Of a stretch of 64,000 bases of DNA, positions 1-12,187 are shown piece after piece; positions within the stretch are counted from its first letter, which is position 1; every line of letters starts with the position of its first letter. The notes under the pieces were generated by a model. It did not search any database and was not told where the DNA came from. It saw only the letters and a program-made list of their open reading frames with translations. Source of the DNA: Gonocerus acuteangulatus (Eukaryota; Arthropoda; Insecta; Hemiptera; Coreidae). The stretch covers positions 38,494,227-38,558,226 of the forward strand of contig OX328125.1 in the NCBI GenBank assembly GCA_946811695.1, in the 5' to 3' direction. Both the position numbers and the translations under genes were made by a program.

Positions 1-50
1 TTGGCATTTAAACTTTTAGACCAACGGTTGACACGCCTTAAATTCAACCA

Positions 51-77
51 AAAAAAAAAAAAAAAAAAAAAAAAAAA
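51..77. repeat. Poly-A tract
   Basis: Uninterrupted A run of about 27 bases. It could be the tail of a retroposed sequence, but nothing upstream is recognisable. Confidence 0.8.
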
Positions 78-3000
78 CTTTTAGACAAAACAATAAATAT
101 ATAAAAATGATGTAATAATAATAATCACATATAAATTCGGAGAAAATAATTTGAATTGTATTAAAAAAAAGACTTAATAGACCTTTTTTTTTTTTTAATT
201 GTTGGTGCTGCTCCGGCTGCCAGGGTCATTAGCACCACTTGCTTTTAACGGAACGAAGAAATTTGACAACTTGTTGGCGCCAATAAAACTACTATTATCG
301 ACACATCGGTTCTTCGTTTTTAACAAATATTAGACGAATCATTAATCTAAACCTAAAACTCAAACTAAATAAATAAGGTATTTACATGTTTAATCACTAA
401 TAATGACTCATACAGTAAATTCATTAATACACAATATACACACATTCAATAATTTTTAATAATCTCAAAACATTCTCATAATAAATACAAGCACAAGTCA
501 TATATACACGGGAAGCATGCTTTTCTACTAACGGACGGTTCGGTATCTCTCTCGTACTTCAGCGGTGTGTCTGAAAGGGTTGGAAGGCTCTTTATCAACG
601 GCGTTTCGGATGTGCTTATTGCTAAGGTTGGCTAGGTTTAGGCTCTACGAAGGATAGGAAGTAGCTGCAGGAAAAAAGGGGATTATCTACTTTCATCTGC
701 TGCAGAAAGGTGTACTTGGGACAAAGGGGAAAGAATGTATGTAACAGGATTGCGTAAAATCTTTGGCTAGAAGCATGGTCGCTACAGGAATTTGTCTGCA
801 GAAAGATATTGGCTGGATTGTAGGAAGCAGATGATCCTTGACCAGGCAAAGAAGATTACAAAAGAAAGTCGAAATTCGGAAGAGGTCCAATCATTTATGA
901 CTCCCAAGGGATTGGCGGGCAGGAGGCTACAATAGATTGGAGTGATCAGGTCTCAAGACACAGATCAGCTGGAAGGAGCTTAGGTATAAAACGGCCACAG
1001 ATCCGAGCAACGGAGACATTTTGCACACCACTAACGAAAACGCATTAAGTACCCTCCGTAGGTGGTCCGTTGTATTTCTGGTTGAAATTATTGGCTTAAG
1101 AAACCACACAGCTCCATACAGATGTATGCTAGAATGTAGGTGGAGGTTATTTTTAAATTGAAAAACAATCAACTGTGAAATTCGATTAGTCCTTTTATAA
1201 ATTTCCTTCGTATATGTAAATCATTAATCTAATTTATTGTGTTTGATTTATTTTTAAAGTAATTATTTATGCAGTGCACACGCTTAACTGAAATTTTATT
1301 AAATATATTTTTTATTCTGGAATGCGAACTTATATTTCTCTAATATTTCTTCTAATATTTATTGAGAACAAGTGACAACAGTAGAACGAACCTAACCCTG
1401 CAAAAGAAGACCAGTTTCCTCCGAGTTCTTCGACTGAATAGTAAAGAAGACGGAAGGACAAGTCGTAAAGCTGACCCAGATAGAGAAGACAAGATGGGAT
1501 CTGGCGGAGGTGTTGAAGAGTGACCAAACTCCAATGACATCACTACATCCTGATCCTTCCAAGGATCCTGGGTAATAAAGCACATCCTTCCTTATAGTCC
1601 TCAAGGCCTGTCCTGGGGGATTTACTTCTGGTCCTTGGGCCCTTCTCCTTATTCCCTCTTGCTTTATTTCATTCATTGATTTCACTTTTTTTACTTCCAG
1701 TAAATTTTTAGTAGTAGTACATATAAAGTAAATTTCATTATGAATGTAAGTAATATCGATAGTAGGATTTTTACAAACAAATTTAGATAACCATATAGAT
1801 CAGATTTGAAATATATTGGCTAAAATCCAGGAATATATCTAACCCTCTGGAACTACAAGATACCGAAATTGACCAAATTGAAACTCAAATTACCAATTTT
1901 AACTAATATCCAAATTAATAATTTTCCCATACTGAAAGAAATGTTTGGTTTATTCCCACAATACCTCGGATTACTTTGTGGGTCCTAAGAGAAATATGTG
2001 TCATTAAAACAAACTAAATCGGTGTTATGTCCATGGGGGCTAACTCCGGAGCCAAATTATTAAACAATGAGGAACATATCTCGTAAAAAAAAAAGGATCT
2101 ATTGTTCAGAAAGATAAGTTTACTTCGTAGTATGTTCAAATTGAATAAAGCCGCCAAACTAGGCCCTTTGATCTTTAGGGTACCATCAGAGGCACTACTG
2201 CTGTTTTGTAAACTCCTTCATCCGGTATGCTCATTAATCGTTATGATTATGCGGTAGTTTGGTTAAATGTTATAATAAGTGGTATAAAATATTGCACTAA
2301 AAACTGTGAAATTTTTACTCGGTGATAAAACGATAAACAAAAAAGGCTTTGGGGAATCGGAACTACTAATAAAATGGAAAAGAAATATTAGAGTAGTATT
2401 CTGTTGAAATTAGATATAAAAAAATGTTAGTTCAAACGCTATTGAACACCTTCGGTTTTTTTTTTTTTTTGTTTTTTTCTCTCCCGACACCACCGTTGTC
2501 CGTTGAGATATGCCATATTGTTCAGTAAAACTATCTTTTTTTTTTTTTTTTATAAAATGAGTTTATACTATCAACGTTTTAGCTTGAATTCCCATCAGTC
2601 ACCAGAGCTATGTGGCTATGAACTTGCAATGCTGATGGCGTAAATGCTCAATATGACCGAACCCCGACAGTAGTTTGACCTTGACAGTTTGATTTAAGAT
2701 TTATCCTGGAAATCTACTGGAGACGATCCATCCATTGTATCTTGCTTTTGAAGCGAATGAATCCCTAGACCGATGATAAACTTGACAGAGGATCTATTGA
2801 ATCTAATCCCGCCGTCCTGCTCGTTATGATAATTAAAGCAATAAGACGACGAGATATCGATATCCTTGCTTCCATAGAGAATAGAGGATGGATTGGATAT
2901 TCTCTAGTTATCATCAAACCAATCTCAATGACAGAATCCAATGATATTTGGCCGAATTATCATCTTCCCCAAGATCCAATTATTCCTCTTCAATACAGAA

Positions 3001-3113
3001 TTATCTTCAGTTCTGATTTACTCATGCATTCGACGATTTTAGAAAGTTAGTACCAATACTTACTTGGACAAACAATAAAGTAAGTATCTTCATGTATATG
3101 TAACATCATTCGC
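78..3113. other. AT-rich stretch with no recognised gene
   Basis: Short open frames occur on the minus strand (622-1172 and 1330-1685), but none shows a domain, a convincing start or splice context. Homopolymer T runs lie near 184-196, 2458-2477 and 2536-2551. I see nothing else I can support here. Confidence 0.6.
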
Positions 3114-3276
3114 GGGGGTCCATGTGGTACAGTCGATAACGCCTGGATTTCCACGCGAGAGATGCGCTGCCAATCCGGCATGGAGACGGTTGAATACTTT
3201 CATACGTGGGACCGCTAAAAAACGAAATGGTAGCCTGTCGCTAATGGCATCATTACAGATGCGCCTTAAAAAAAAT
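3114..3276 (+). mobile_element. tRNA-derived SINE, old copy
   Basis: The segment begins with a tRNA-like head (GTGGTACAGTCGATAACGCC resembles an A box) and ends in GATGCGCC followed by an A-rich run. That same 3' tail is carried by the SINEs at 15.8 and 20.4 kb and by the 5S-derived SINEs. The B box is poorly preserved and no target-site duplication is evident, so this is probably an old insertion. A functional tRNA is unlikely because the cloverleaf is incomplete. Confidence 0.5.
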
Positions 3277-3300
3277 AGTTGAAATTGAATGTTCCTAATT

Positions 3301-3329
3301 TCTAATCAGATACAAGAAATCTGATTAGA
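3301..3329. repeat. Hairpin, 11-bp arms
   Basis: TCTAATCAGAT and ATCTGATTAGA form perfect inverted arms around a 7-base loop. This is the first of three foldbacks within 250 bp. Confidence 0.75.
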
Positions 3330-3427
3330 GAATCTAGTGCAGTTTTTCATACTGAATTATGATATCAGGAACTAGGAAGAGAAAGGGCGAGTCTGGAAAA
3401 TTTACTTTTTTTTATTTTATTTTCTGA

Positions 3428-3458
3428 ATCAGAAAGATGTATCATACATCTTTCTGAT
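3428..3458. repeat. Near-perfect palindrome
   Basis: ATCAGAAAGATGTAT faces ATACATCTTTCTGAT with a single central base. The ATCAGA word also occurs in the hairpin 100 bp upstream. Confidence 0.8.
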
Positions 3459-3489
3459 ACATAAATAAAAAAAAACAAAAAAAACAAAA

Positions 3490-3546
3490 ACAAGGCGAAG
3501 CGTCGTGTTACATATATCATCTATGTAACACGATGCTTCGCCTTGT
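3490..3546. repeat. Hairpin, 25-bp arms, one mismatch
   Basis: The left arm begins ACAAGGCGAAGC and the right arm ends GCTTCGCCTTGT. The arms are 25 bases long with one G/A difference, which would be a G.U pair in RNA, around a 7-base loop. The arms are much more GC-rich than the surroundings. No protein frame crosses the structure. Confidence 0.85.
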
Positions 3547-4101
3547 TTATCTGATTCACCTTTAGTTCTCTCACAGTTTCAAGTTAAAGTGAATAGCAAC
3601 ATCATCTATGAACAATGTCGGATTTCAAGGGCGAATTCCGGCTCAGAATCCCCCCTTCTAGAATTTTGTTACCCATAAATCACTCGTAAAAATTATAACT
3701 ATAACATTGAATTTCAATTGCATACTTTTTCAATCAGGTATATAAATCAGTATTCCATAGAGTAAACATTCGCCTTTGCTATCTAGAAGAACTTCTAGAT
3801 CTTTGACTTCAATTTCCCAACATCTGGAATTCGTGATTCGCACTTTCTCATATGTGTATATGTAGTCAGAATTTTTCCATCAGGCACAGTTTTTTTGTGA
3901 CAGCTACTTTTTAAAATCTGATTTTAGCGTAGTGTTTTTTTCGCCTGCCATAGAAACCTTTACCTCATACATATGTAGCGAGATGCAGAGATACATAATA
4001 TGTACCACATATTATGTAGCGCATTGTGATGTGTCAGTATTGAGCTGACTGTGAGATTGTTCAGTAGTAAAATATTTCCTTCCTTTCTTTTCTGAACTGT
4101 T

Positions 4102-4158
<57 letters not shown>

Positions 4159-5583
4159 AATGTTTTAGAGCTTGCTTTTTTTCATCAAGCCAAGAAAATG
4201 TGTAAATCATGCAGAGAGTTTCTGCTGTATTTGCGGTGTGCTAACCCTCAGGAAGGGTGTATTGCCCCGATTCGCTATCGGAAAGGCTCATTTATTTATC
4301 TAGAGTCTCTTCTATCCTTATTGCTCTAAATGTGAATGTAAATTCTCAATGGCTATTAAAATCAAACATGACATCTACTATTACTCAATTAAAGTATGAA
4401 GCCATTATTAAGAGAAGGCAGTCCATAGAAAATCTCGTTCATATGCAGAGACCCCAAAAGCCCTGAGGCTTCGTATCCTCCCCTTGTTATCAGAAGAGTA
4501 TAGAATGAAACAATGAGAGGGTGGAGGCGGCGATAAAGAAGAGATAGGAAGGATTGGGCCTGGGGTTTGGGATCTTCGCTAGGATGGATGATAGGAAATC
4601 CCTCCTAGGATGGCCTATAGGATGAAGGCTAGCCTACGAGGAATGGAGGCCCTTGGGGTTTTTATAATTTCGCCCTCCGCCCTCCGGTCCCTGGGGGCAT
4701 CCAAGGATTGTGTGTGTTCAATATATTCTCATATCAGCTCCTGAACAGACACTCACAAATTACACTCTCCAGACGCCGGCCCTATATCTAATCACTTCAT
4801 CCATTATATCGCTATTACTTCCTCTTCTCCAAACATTATTTTATCAAAATAAACAGGTTCGGCTATTTTTTAAGACGCTGGAAGACTTATCAGTTGTAAT
4901 ATTTATGGCATGAGGTCATGGAAGATATTTCTTAGCTGCAAAACATTTTATTACGAAGTCTAGAGTATATTTTCTGCATCAGAGGACAAATTTGTTGACA
5001 CAAATTAATTTTATATAGCAAATAAAGATTTAAATGGGCATTAAAAAGTATATTGATCTATAATTAAATTAATAATTTCCTAAAATTCATGCCCTGGAAA
5101 AGGAATATAGTCTTTAACCCATTGAATTCGTATAACGATGGAAAATCGAAACACACAAAACCTTTTTTTCTTTTTTAAACAGCAAAATATATCTGTATGG
5201 ACTCATTTAGCACAATGCAAGCAGTAGATTAGATTAGAATACGAGTGCTAGGATTTCTGCAGGAATAGCTGCATAGTGCTCTGTAAGATGAATTGTGCTA
5301 CCCGAGGTGTCGTTCTGTTATATTACCAGGTCCGTATTGTAACAGCTAAAACCTCCTAAGAGACTTCAGGTTCAGCTCTGGTAACCTTCTCGGATTATCG
5401 ACAAGTACATTTCTAAAACTCAGAAATCTCTAGGCTGTTTGGGCATAATCATAATCATAGTTAAGATTACGATTATAATCACAGACATGATTATTATTAG
5501 AATTATAATCTTTGATGTATTTGGTTATAATTAGGGAACGGATGTTCATATATCTAAAATAAAATTCAAAATATGTACATATA
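3547..5583. other. No recognised gene; one microsatellite
   Basis: AT-rich DNA with the compound (AT)n(GT)n tract listed separately. Short open frames at 4141-4466 and 4710-4913 have no domain and partly translate the GT repeat. Confidence 0.55.
4109..4158. repeat. Compound (AT)n(GT)n microsatellite
   Basis: About 15 AT units run directly into about 10 GT units. Confidence 0.95.
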
Positions 5584-7077
5584 CAGGGTGTCCTGTAAAT
5601 GTCTAGTCATATTCTGGGCGGTGATAGAGGACTTTTAGGGGAACAAAAAATGTTCTATGACGATTTTCCGAATTCTCAAACATAAGGGAGAAAACGTCGT
5701 TTTATTGTTTTATCGAGACAAACGTGGTTTTTAAAAGAAGATTAATCGTTGCAGCTCCGGCCCAGGTGGTTCTACTAGAAAGGAAGTGAAACGAATCGAA
5801 AGCTGAGTAAATTTACTATAAGACTAGTTGATATTAAACGTAAAAATGAATGAAAGTATGTCTATCTTACCAAAAGAAAGCTATTCTAAATTTCCTGACA
5901 TTTTCTTGATATTTCTTACCAGTGTTGGGGGCGAGGTTAGCTCGGTGGTAGAGCACTGGACTAATAAGCTGGAGGCCTGAGTTAAAATCCCGAGCAAGCA
6001 CTAAAGATTTCTTCTTCTAGTGTCTTCGTCCATGGGTTGAATTCGGCCTCCCTGACCGTCCCTAGGCCAACACAACCTTTAATTAATTTAATAATGGGTA
6101 CCTTGGTTGGTGCTAATGTCTCTAGCAGTAGAAGCAGCCAAGAGGAAAATCAGGCGACCGGAGCATAGTACCACACTATCTCCCTAGTGTGCCGTATGGT
6201 CATGAATCAGATACCTCTATAGTATCTGCCCCTCAGGACCCTCGTCGCCTGTTACGGGACTGATTTTTTTTTTTTTTTCTTCTTCTTACCAGCGTTACTT
6301 CTCAATGGGCAGGACCTGAGATTTCCGGGTTTCAGAAAAACTTCCTCATTTAACCAGCTTTCCATTCATGCATCACAATCCTGTGTTATTAAAGTATGTG
6401 AACGATTTAGGAACAAAAGTTTAAAACAAAACATGGATCTGTGGAAAGAAAATTAAGTTTTTTTCTTCAGTTTATTCAAAACGCATACAAGAAATATTTA
6501 TTTTTATAAATATTTACTTAAATATTAAGTAAATATTTACTTAAAACAATAAAAAAAATACTTCCACGAAAATAAAAAAAATAATTCTAAAGCAGTAAAT
6601 AAATAAAATACACATTTATTTTAAATTTATTAATTACAGGAACTAATACTGGGTCCAGGAGGTGGCCATTAATGAACCCCAACCATACATTAACCTCAAA
6701 AATTATTATTTTTACCTAGATCACGCATTTGGTAACGGTGTAAAGAAATATCAAGAAAATGTCAGGAAATTTAGAATAGCTTTCTTTTGATAAGATAGAC
6801 ATACTTACATTCATTCATTTTTACGTTTACTGTTAACTAGTCTTATAGTACATTTACTCAGGTTTCGGTTGGTTTCACTTATTTTCTAGTAGAACCACCT
6901 GGGCCGGAGCTACAACGATTATTCTTCTAAAAACCATGTTTGTCTCGATAAAAGAAAAAAACGACGTTTTCTCCCTTATGTGTGAGAATTCGGAAAATTG
7001 TCATAGAACATTTTTTGTTCCCCTAAGGGTCCTCTATCTCCTCCCACAATATGACTAGACATTTACGGGGCACCCTG
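5584..7077. mobile_element. Mariner-type non-autonomous element with ~335-bp terminal inverted repeats
   Basis: The ends are CAGGGTGTCC and its imperfect complement GGCACCCTG, each flanked by a TA dinucleotide (5582-5583 and 7078-7079). This fits the TA target duplication of the IS630/Tc1/mariner superfamily. The left arm (5584 to about 5920) and right arm (about 6740-7077) are inverted copies of each other with scattered mismatches and small indels; both contain, for example, CCTGACATTTTCTTGATATTTC or its complement in part. A tRNA-SINE has landed at the inner edge of the left arm. The remaining core, about 6297-6740, has no transposase I can recognise. Without the SINE the element is about 1.1 kb, so it is non-autonomous and must have moved using a relative's transposase. 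Confidence 0.85.
5927..6282 (+). mobile_element. tRNA-Ile-like SINE nested in the mariner-type element
   Basis: The head GGGGCGAGGTTAGCTCGGTG contains a good A box (TTAGCTCGGTGGTAGAGC), and a B-box-like GAGTTAAAATCCC follows. The apparent anticodon loop reads CTAATAA, which resembles tRNA-Ile. A tRNA-unrelated body of about 270 bp follows, ending in GGGACTGA plus a T run. The insertion is bracketed by a 14-bp direct repeat, TTCTTACCAGTGTT at 5913-5926 and TTCTTACCAGCGTT at 6283-6296, with one mismatch. Copies of the same family lie at 16.0 kb, 41.6 kb and, decayed, at 56.5 kb. The insertion postdates the host transposon. Confidence 0.9.
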
Positions 7078-7581
7078 TATATTTAACTATTTATAATGAA
7101 ATATGTAATAAAAAACTGAAAATATGTTGTAAAAAATACCAAAAAACACTATAAAATATTGAAAATAAAAGCATTATTAACTAATAAAAACTCTGTTATT
7201 ATAAGTGTAATGCAATAAAATAAATCACATGTAACCAACTGATGGCTTTTATATAGGCCGGAAGCTTATTATCATTCAGCTTATCAGTGTAAAATAAAAT
7301 ACAAAAGAAGATTTTCCTTAGAATGATAAGAAAGCTGTCGTCAAATTTGGTCAGCCATCAGTTGGACATATTGAAAAAGAAGCATAATTAACAACTCATA
7401 ATAACTCATTATGAAGAACTCATTTTAACAGGGGGAAAAATAAGTTAAAAATATTTACAGATGAACATTATTATGGAAAATTGTTTGCAACAAAATGCAT
7501 ATTTAAATTGTCTAACGTGAAAAGACGCCGGTCTGATCTCATATGTGGAGTATAGAGTGGTGGGGTCCCCGAGCAGGCACA

Positions 7582-7704
7582 TTTTAGCACTTTCCTCCGA
7601 AGGAAAGTAGCTATTGAGGTTGGACTCATGACGGAATTTTTGAAAAATTTCTTCAAATCTTTATCGATCCTACCTAGTAGGCACCGAAAATGACCCCCGT
7701 TAAA

Positions 7705-7777
<73 letters not shown>

Positions 7778-8664
7778 TGTTAACACGATAGCGGCCAGAG
7801 TTTTTGTTTTTTCGTCACGAAACTTGGTATATAGCATTCAATTAGCAAACGATTGAACGAGTTCGTTAACCACCAAAATCGGTCCACCGGAAGGGGGGGG
7901 GTTTACCCCGAACCCAAAACACTAATTTGACCATTTCAGCCGTAATATTTGTTATATTTCAACGAAACTTGGTATTCGTAGTGGTAATATAGAGAGAAAA
8001 GTGAGATATAAAAATGAACTAAATCGGTTCATAAGGAGGGGGGGTTTACTCCGGACCGACAATACCAATTCGCCCCTACCAGCCGTGATTTTAGGTATAT
8101 TTCGACGAAACTCGGTATTCGTAGTGGTAATCTACAGGTAAAAATAAACTAAATAGGTTCATTAGGAGGGGGGGTTTACTCCGGACCCAAATTCCTAATA
8201 TACTCATACTGGTCGTAATTTCTGCTGTATTCTAACGAAACGCGGTATACGTCGTGGGTAACTCATGAGAAAGACGTGTTATAAAAATGAGCTGAATCGG
8301 TCAATCGGAAAGGGGGGTTTACTTTGTAATATATTTCAATAGAAAAGCCAGCCAGACATAGGTCCACAAAGGCGCCGCAAGGAGCGCTGGAGGGACTGTA
8401 TCCTGTTCCTGCGTTAGATCAAAATACGATAATATGAGGTTTTTTGTATTTATTACGTAGTGTAATAGGTAACATGTGTAAACATAACTCTGGAAGCAAA
8501 TTAATAATTGATCAGTTACTCATTACAAATTTAAAAGAGAACTATTCATGTTTTTATTTTATTTATGTAGGATATTTTAAGCAAATTGTTCTGAAAAGCA
8601 GTCTACACTACCCAAATTCTGAGGAAAGTGCTTAGTTATGCAGCTCCTGCGTGACGGACTTTTT
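7582..8664 (+). mobile_element. Helentron-like (HINE) rolling-circle element, copy 1
   Basis: The element starts TTTTAGCACTTTCCTCC and ends just after a short hairpin, GCAGCTCCTGC, followed by GTGACGGACTTTTT. A subterminal inverted repeat links the ends: AGCACTTTCCTC near the start matches GAGGAAAGTGCT about 30 bp before the end. An (AT)n tract lies near the 5' side and four degenerate tandem units follow, each marked by CGAAAC(T/G)(T/C)GG at 7818, 7973, 8106 and 8236. Subterminal inverted repeats, a 5' microsatellite, a 3' hairpin and TT-flanked ends are known traits of Helentron-associated non-autonomous elements. There is no Rep/helicase frame. The class is inferred; the repeat family itself is certain because three copies lie in this window. 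Confidence 0.65.
7709..7774. repeat. (AT)n tract inside Helentron-like copy 1
   Basis: About 33 AT units. The tract occupies the same position in all three copies of the family, so it is part of the element. Confidence 0.95.
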
Positions 8665-9439
8665 GTCTGGTGATTTTGCATCGAAAAATAGTCGACACGT
8701 GTTGGAATGCGCCTTAGTAGGTAAGCAATAAAATAAAATAAATTGAAAATTCATTATTTCATATCTCGAGTTTGGAAGATGATATCGGCATGATTCTTTC
8801 GCTTATTCGCTTGTTTTAGGGAGTGGATTAAAGGAATAATACAATTGTTAAGCAATAATTTGTTATATATTTTTTTAAATGCATCTGCCCCTGGACGATT
8901 AGCGCTAGGAAGCATGGGTGCCAGCCACCTTTGCTTCTTGCAATTAGAAAAGACACAGTGATCTAGATTCAATCATCTTTCTTCTCTCATTCTTTCTCGG
9001 TTTCCGCTTTATTTTTTCAATTACAAAATAAAAAGATTATCAAAATATGTTGCAAAAATGGGTATATGAGTCAAAAATATGGATTTTTGACAAAATATGT
9101 AAAATAAAAACCTGTTTAAATGCTTTAAAGTCACTTAAATCGTGCAAAATTCCATCAAAAATTTCGAAATAAGAAAAAAATATGTAAATACAATAACAGC
9201 CGTTCCCTAGTTACTACACTCGGAATCACAACCTTTTTCTGTGATTACAACTGTAATCACAACTTTTCCTCTGTATATAGAAAACGGAAAGAACACAAAG
9301 AAAATAGCCTTCTACTTATTATCCAAGTTTCTGCATAATAACTCGACTAATTTTCTCCGTGATTAAATTCTAAAAAGCCAAGTCTCTTTGATGCTCAGAC
9401 TTCAAATTAGGTCATAATAAAATAGAGTAAATAGGTACA

Positions 9440-9811
9440 ATGGACTTTCGCCCGGGAATCAGGGTCCTGTCAAGTCGGCCCTTTGTCTGGCTGCTGTTAA
9501 CTCTAATCCCCATCCTCTCGGAAGCACTTGCTTTTGACACGAGACCTTCGAATCCTTTTCAGCGAGTCATTTATCACGGAGTCCGTTCTCCCGTGGAATA
9601 TTCATTATCCGCTGTTGCAGGGGTTTCAAGGATTAGCTTCTGCCTTTATGTATTACCGCAGATTAATGGGGCCCTTAGCTTGAGCCGTTCCTCCGGAGAA
9701 AGCTTAATCGTTCGAGACGTACCGACTTGGAGGACTATATTAATATCCCTCCCTCTGGATCGGATGTCTTCATTGTCTCGTGTCAGCTGTAGTCAATGTG
9801 ATGCTTCTTAA
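9440..9811 (+). CDS. Uncharacterised 123-residue open frame
   Basis: The frame runs from ATG to TAA. Residues 1-31 look like a signal peptide: a basic start (MDFRPGIRVLSSR), a hydrophobic core (WLLLTLIPILSEALA) and a plausible cleavage after ALA. The remainder is Ser/Arg-rich with two cysteines near the end and no family I recognise. Local GC is higher than in the flanks, which makes chance open frames more likely. There is no clear splice context and no neighbouring gene. It may be spurious; an exon of an unknown secreted protein is the alternative. Confidence 0.15.
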   Translation: MDFRPGIRVLSSRPFVWLLLTLIPILSEALAFDTRPSNPFQRVIYHGVRSPVEYSLSAVAGVSRISFCLYVLPQINGALSLSRSSGESLIVRDVPTWRTILISLPLDRMSSLSRVSCSQCDAS

Positions 9812-11018
9812 TCATCCGATCTTTATTTAGGAACATTTTTTTTTCTTACTAATGCCTGAGTCGTTAAAAATCTTAATTACCATCTTAAATTAATTAATAC
9901 TTCTTGGGTAATTTTAAATAATTAGTTACTATTCCTGTGGCACAAGATTAGAGGAAGAGTTAATCGCAGAGAGAAGAAATGTTAACTCGACTCCATACTG
10001 GCCATTCTTTAATAACCCATGGACACCTAAGGGCTAAACCCAGAAGTCCTATTCCCAGGAACCAGCGTCATTTTAGCGTGTCTTCGTGTTTACCGGTTAT
10101 TTTCATTTTTGTGGAATTGAAACGCGCAAGAAATTAATTCCCTAAACTCATATTGATATTATCATATCGCAATTGACTTTTTATTACGAATTCATTGTAT
10201 CAGAAGGTTGAGTTTGAGGAAAGAACGTTTTGAAAGAAGCCCAGATCTTGACATTTCAGTTTGCTCTATAGCCTGTGACATTTCTACCCACTCTCTCCAG
10301 TCAAAAACTCAATCGATCAACACCAAATCAGCAGGACATGTCTACAAATAGGTGACATTTCATACAAACATTTTTTGTAAATCTGTAAAAGAATATAACG
10401 CCATATTCTACTCTCGCCATTCATGAAGTAAATCGAAAACTAAATTAATAATAATATTGAGATACATTCCCAATATAACTCGTTATTTCGTTTTGTTTGT
10501 TTGTTTTTTTTTTTAGGTGAAATACCATTTTTTTTTTAAAAAAATGACAATAAGGCAATATAGATACAAAGAACTTCAGGATTTTATTTTTTCAAAATGC
10601 ATTGAAATATATGAATGTATTTATTCATAATTATAAAAATGTAAGTAGGTTGAAAATAATAATTCTACTTATTAATTTAAAATGATAAAATGAGATATGA
10701 ACAAAAAAAGGCGAACAATAAGAACAAATTTGATGAAAACTTGAGGAAGAGGAAACTCTTCCTATTACTACGAGTAGCATGTAATATGGAGGAGAATACA
10801 TTATTCAGGACAGCTAAAGTAGGCAGCAAATTTATCTTTCACAAAAATGTCTTCATTTTCCTTTCAAACATGAAAGATTCTGAAAATGACCTCTTTATTC
10901 AAGAATGAGCCTTGACCTGCACGAATGAACTTAAGAAGTTCGTTCATTTATTAGAAGTGTTTTGTGGTAGTGATATTTCGTTTATTAGAAATTCTTAACA
11001 TTTATCATTATTTAATGT

Positions 11019-11111
11019 CAGCAACATATGCCTAGGGGATAGAGGATGAAGACCACAATATCGTATAGGTGACCATGGATCTTTTGTGGATCCCCTAGGC
11101 ATTTGTTGCTG
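11019..11111. repeat. Hairpin with 22-bp arms and a ~49-base loop
   Basis: CAGCAACATATGCCTAGGGG at 11019 faces CCCCTAGGCATTTGTTGCTG ending at 11111. The arms are 22 bases with one mismatch. The spacing is like that of a small-RNA precursor, but no known miRNA seed is recognised. It could equally be a tiny foldback transposon. Confidence 0.75.
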
Positions 11112-12006
11112 GAAAAGGCTGCCAAAGATCATGCCAAAACGTTCAAAATACAGATTTTTCCGAAAATCTGCCATTTTTCCGTGCCGAATCCCAACTCCCC
11201 TCACTCCTATCACCTCAACGGTAGAACAAATAGTGGCCCAAAATTGCATCAATTTTTCTTCTTTAGGAGGGTCAATTTATTAAAAATGGCTCTACATGTT
11301 TTGCATCCTCAGATGCCTCATGAAGAGCATAATTTATTTATATCATTATAAGGGCTTCGCTAGGATTATAAGGGGGTCAACCTTTCGCTAGAATGGCCAC
11401 TTAAGAACTGAGGATGGCAGTGATTATGTCAATTTGTAATATTATTCATTGATCATCCCCCTACACAAAAAAACATCAGTATTTAGTGTTTACGAAAAAC
11501 TGTACGACATTTAACAGAACCCAAGTTATTAGGATTGGAAGTGACGTGTAGTAAAACAGGTTTAACTTTCCTACACAAAACTTCGGTAGCCAAAAATCAT
11601 TCCGTAGTATTTTCTCCATCGAACAAAAATTGGACAATCACATTCTTTATTTCCATAGATAGAAGGGGGACAAAATCGTGATGTTCTCAATTATTATTTA
11701 AAGAAACAAAATTTATGAATAGTGTTTCCTCTAAACCATATAAAATAATTAAAATAAATAAATACAAAAAAGGAAACATAATATTTAAATTGAAGATATA
11801 AAATATTCATTGGTACGCGTATAAATGAATTTATGAGTTTTTATTTTTATTTTTATGGATGTACATTTATACTTGTTTAGCTACATAAACTCAACTTTCC
11901 AAACGCACCCTTGTCTTAACTCATTCACCATTGCTCCCGCACTGGTGCGGGCTGACTAATACGCAATATTTTCTCATAAAACTGAATTTTCGCACTACCT
12001 GGGGGC

Positions 12007-12129
12007 TTTTAGCACTTTCCTCCGAAGGAAAGTAGCTATTGAGGTTGGACTCATGACGGAATTTTTGAAAAATTTCTTCAAATCTTTATCGATCCTACCT
12101 AGTAGACACCGAAAATGACCCCCGTTAAA

Positions 12130-12187
<58 letters not shown>

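Larger units (their letters stand above)
8665..12006. other. No recognised gene
   Basis: AT-rich. It holds the uncertain open frame at 9440-9811 and the hairpin at 11019-11111, both listed separately. The segment 9040-9300 contains several short GTGATTACAA-type words and may be an old decayed element, but its ends cannot be placed. Confidence 0.5.

Noticed and set aside
5927..6002. Functional tRNA gene
   Set aside because: The tRNA-like head is followed by a conserved tRNA-unrelated body and lies between target-site duplications, and the family is dispersed, so it is a SINE.
9040..9300. hAT or other DNA-transposon relic sharing words with 5440-5540
   Set aside because: Similarity is limited to AT-rich GATTATAA/GTGATTACAA words and GGGAACGG; no ends or target duplication could be placed.
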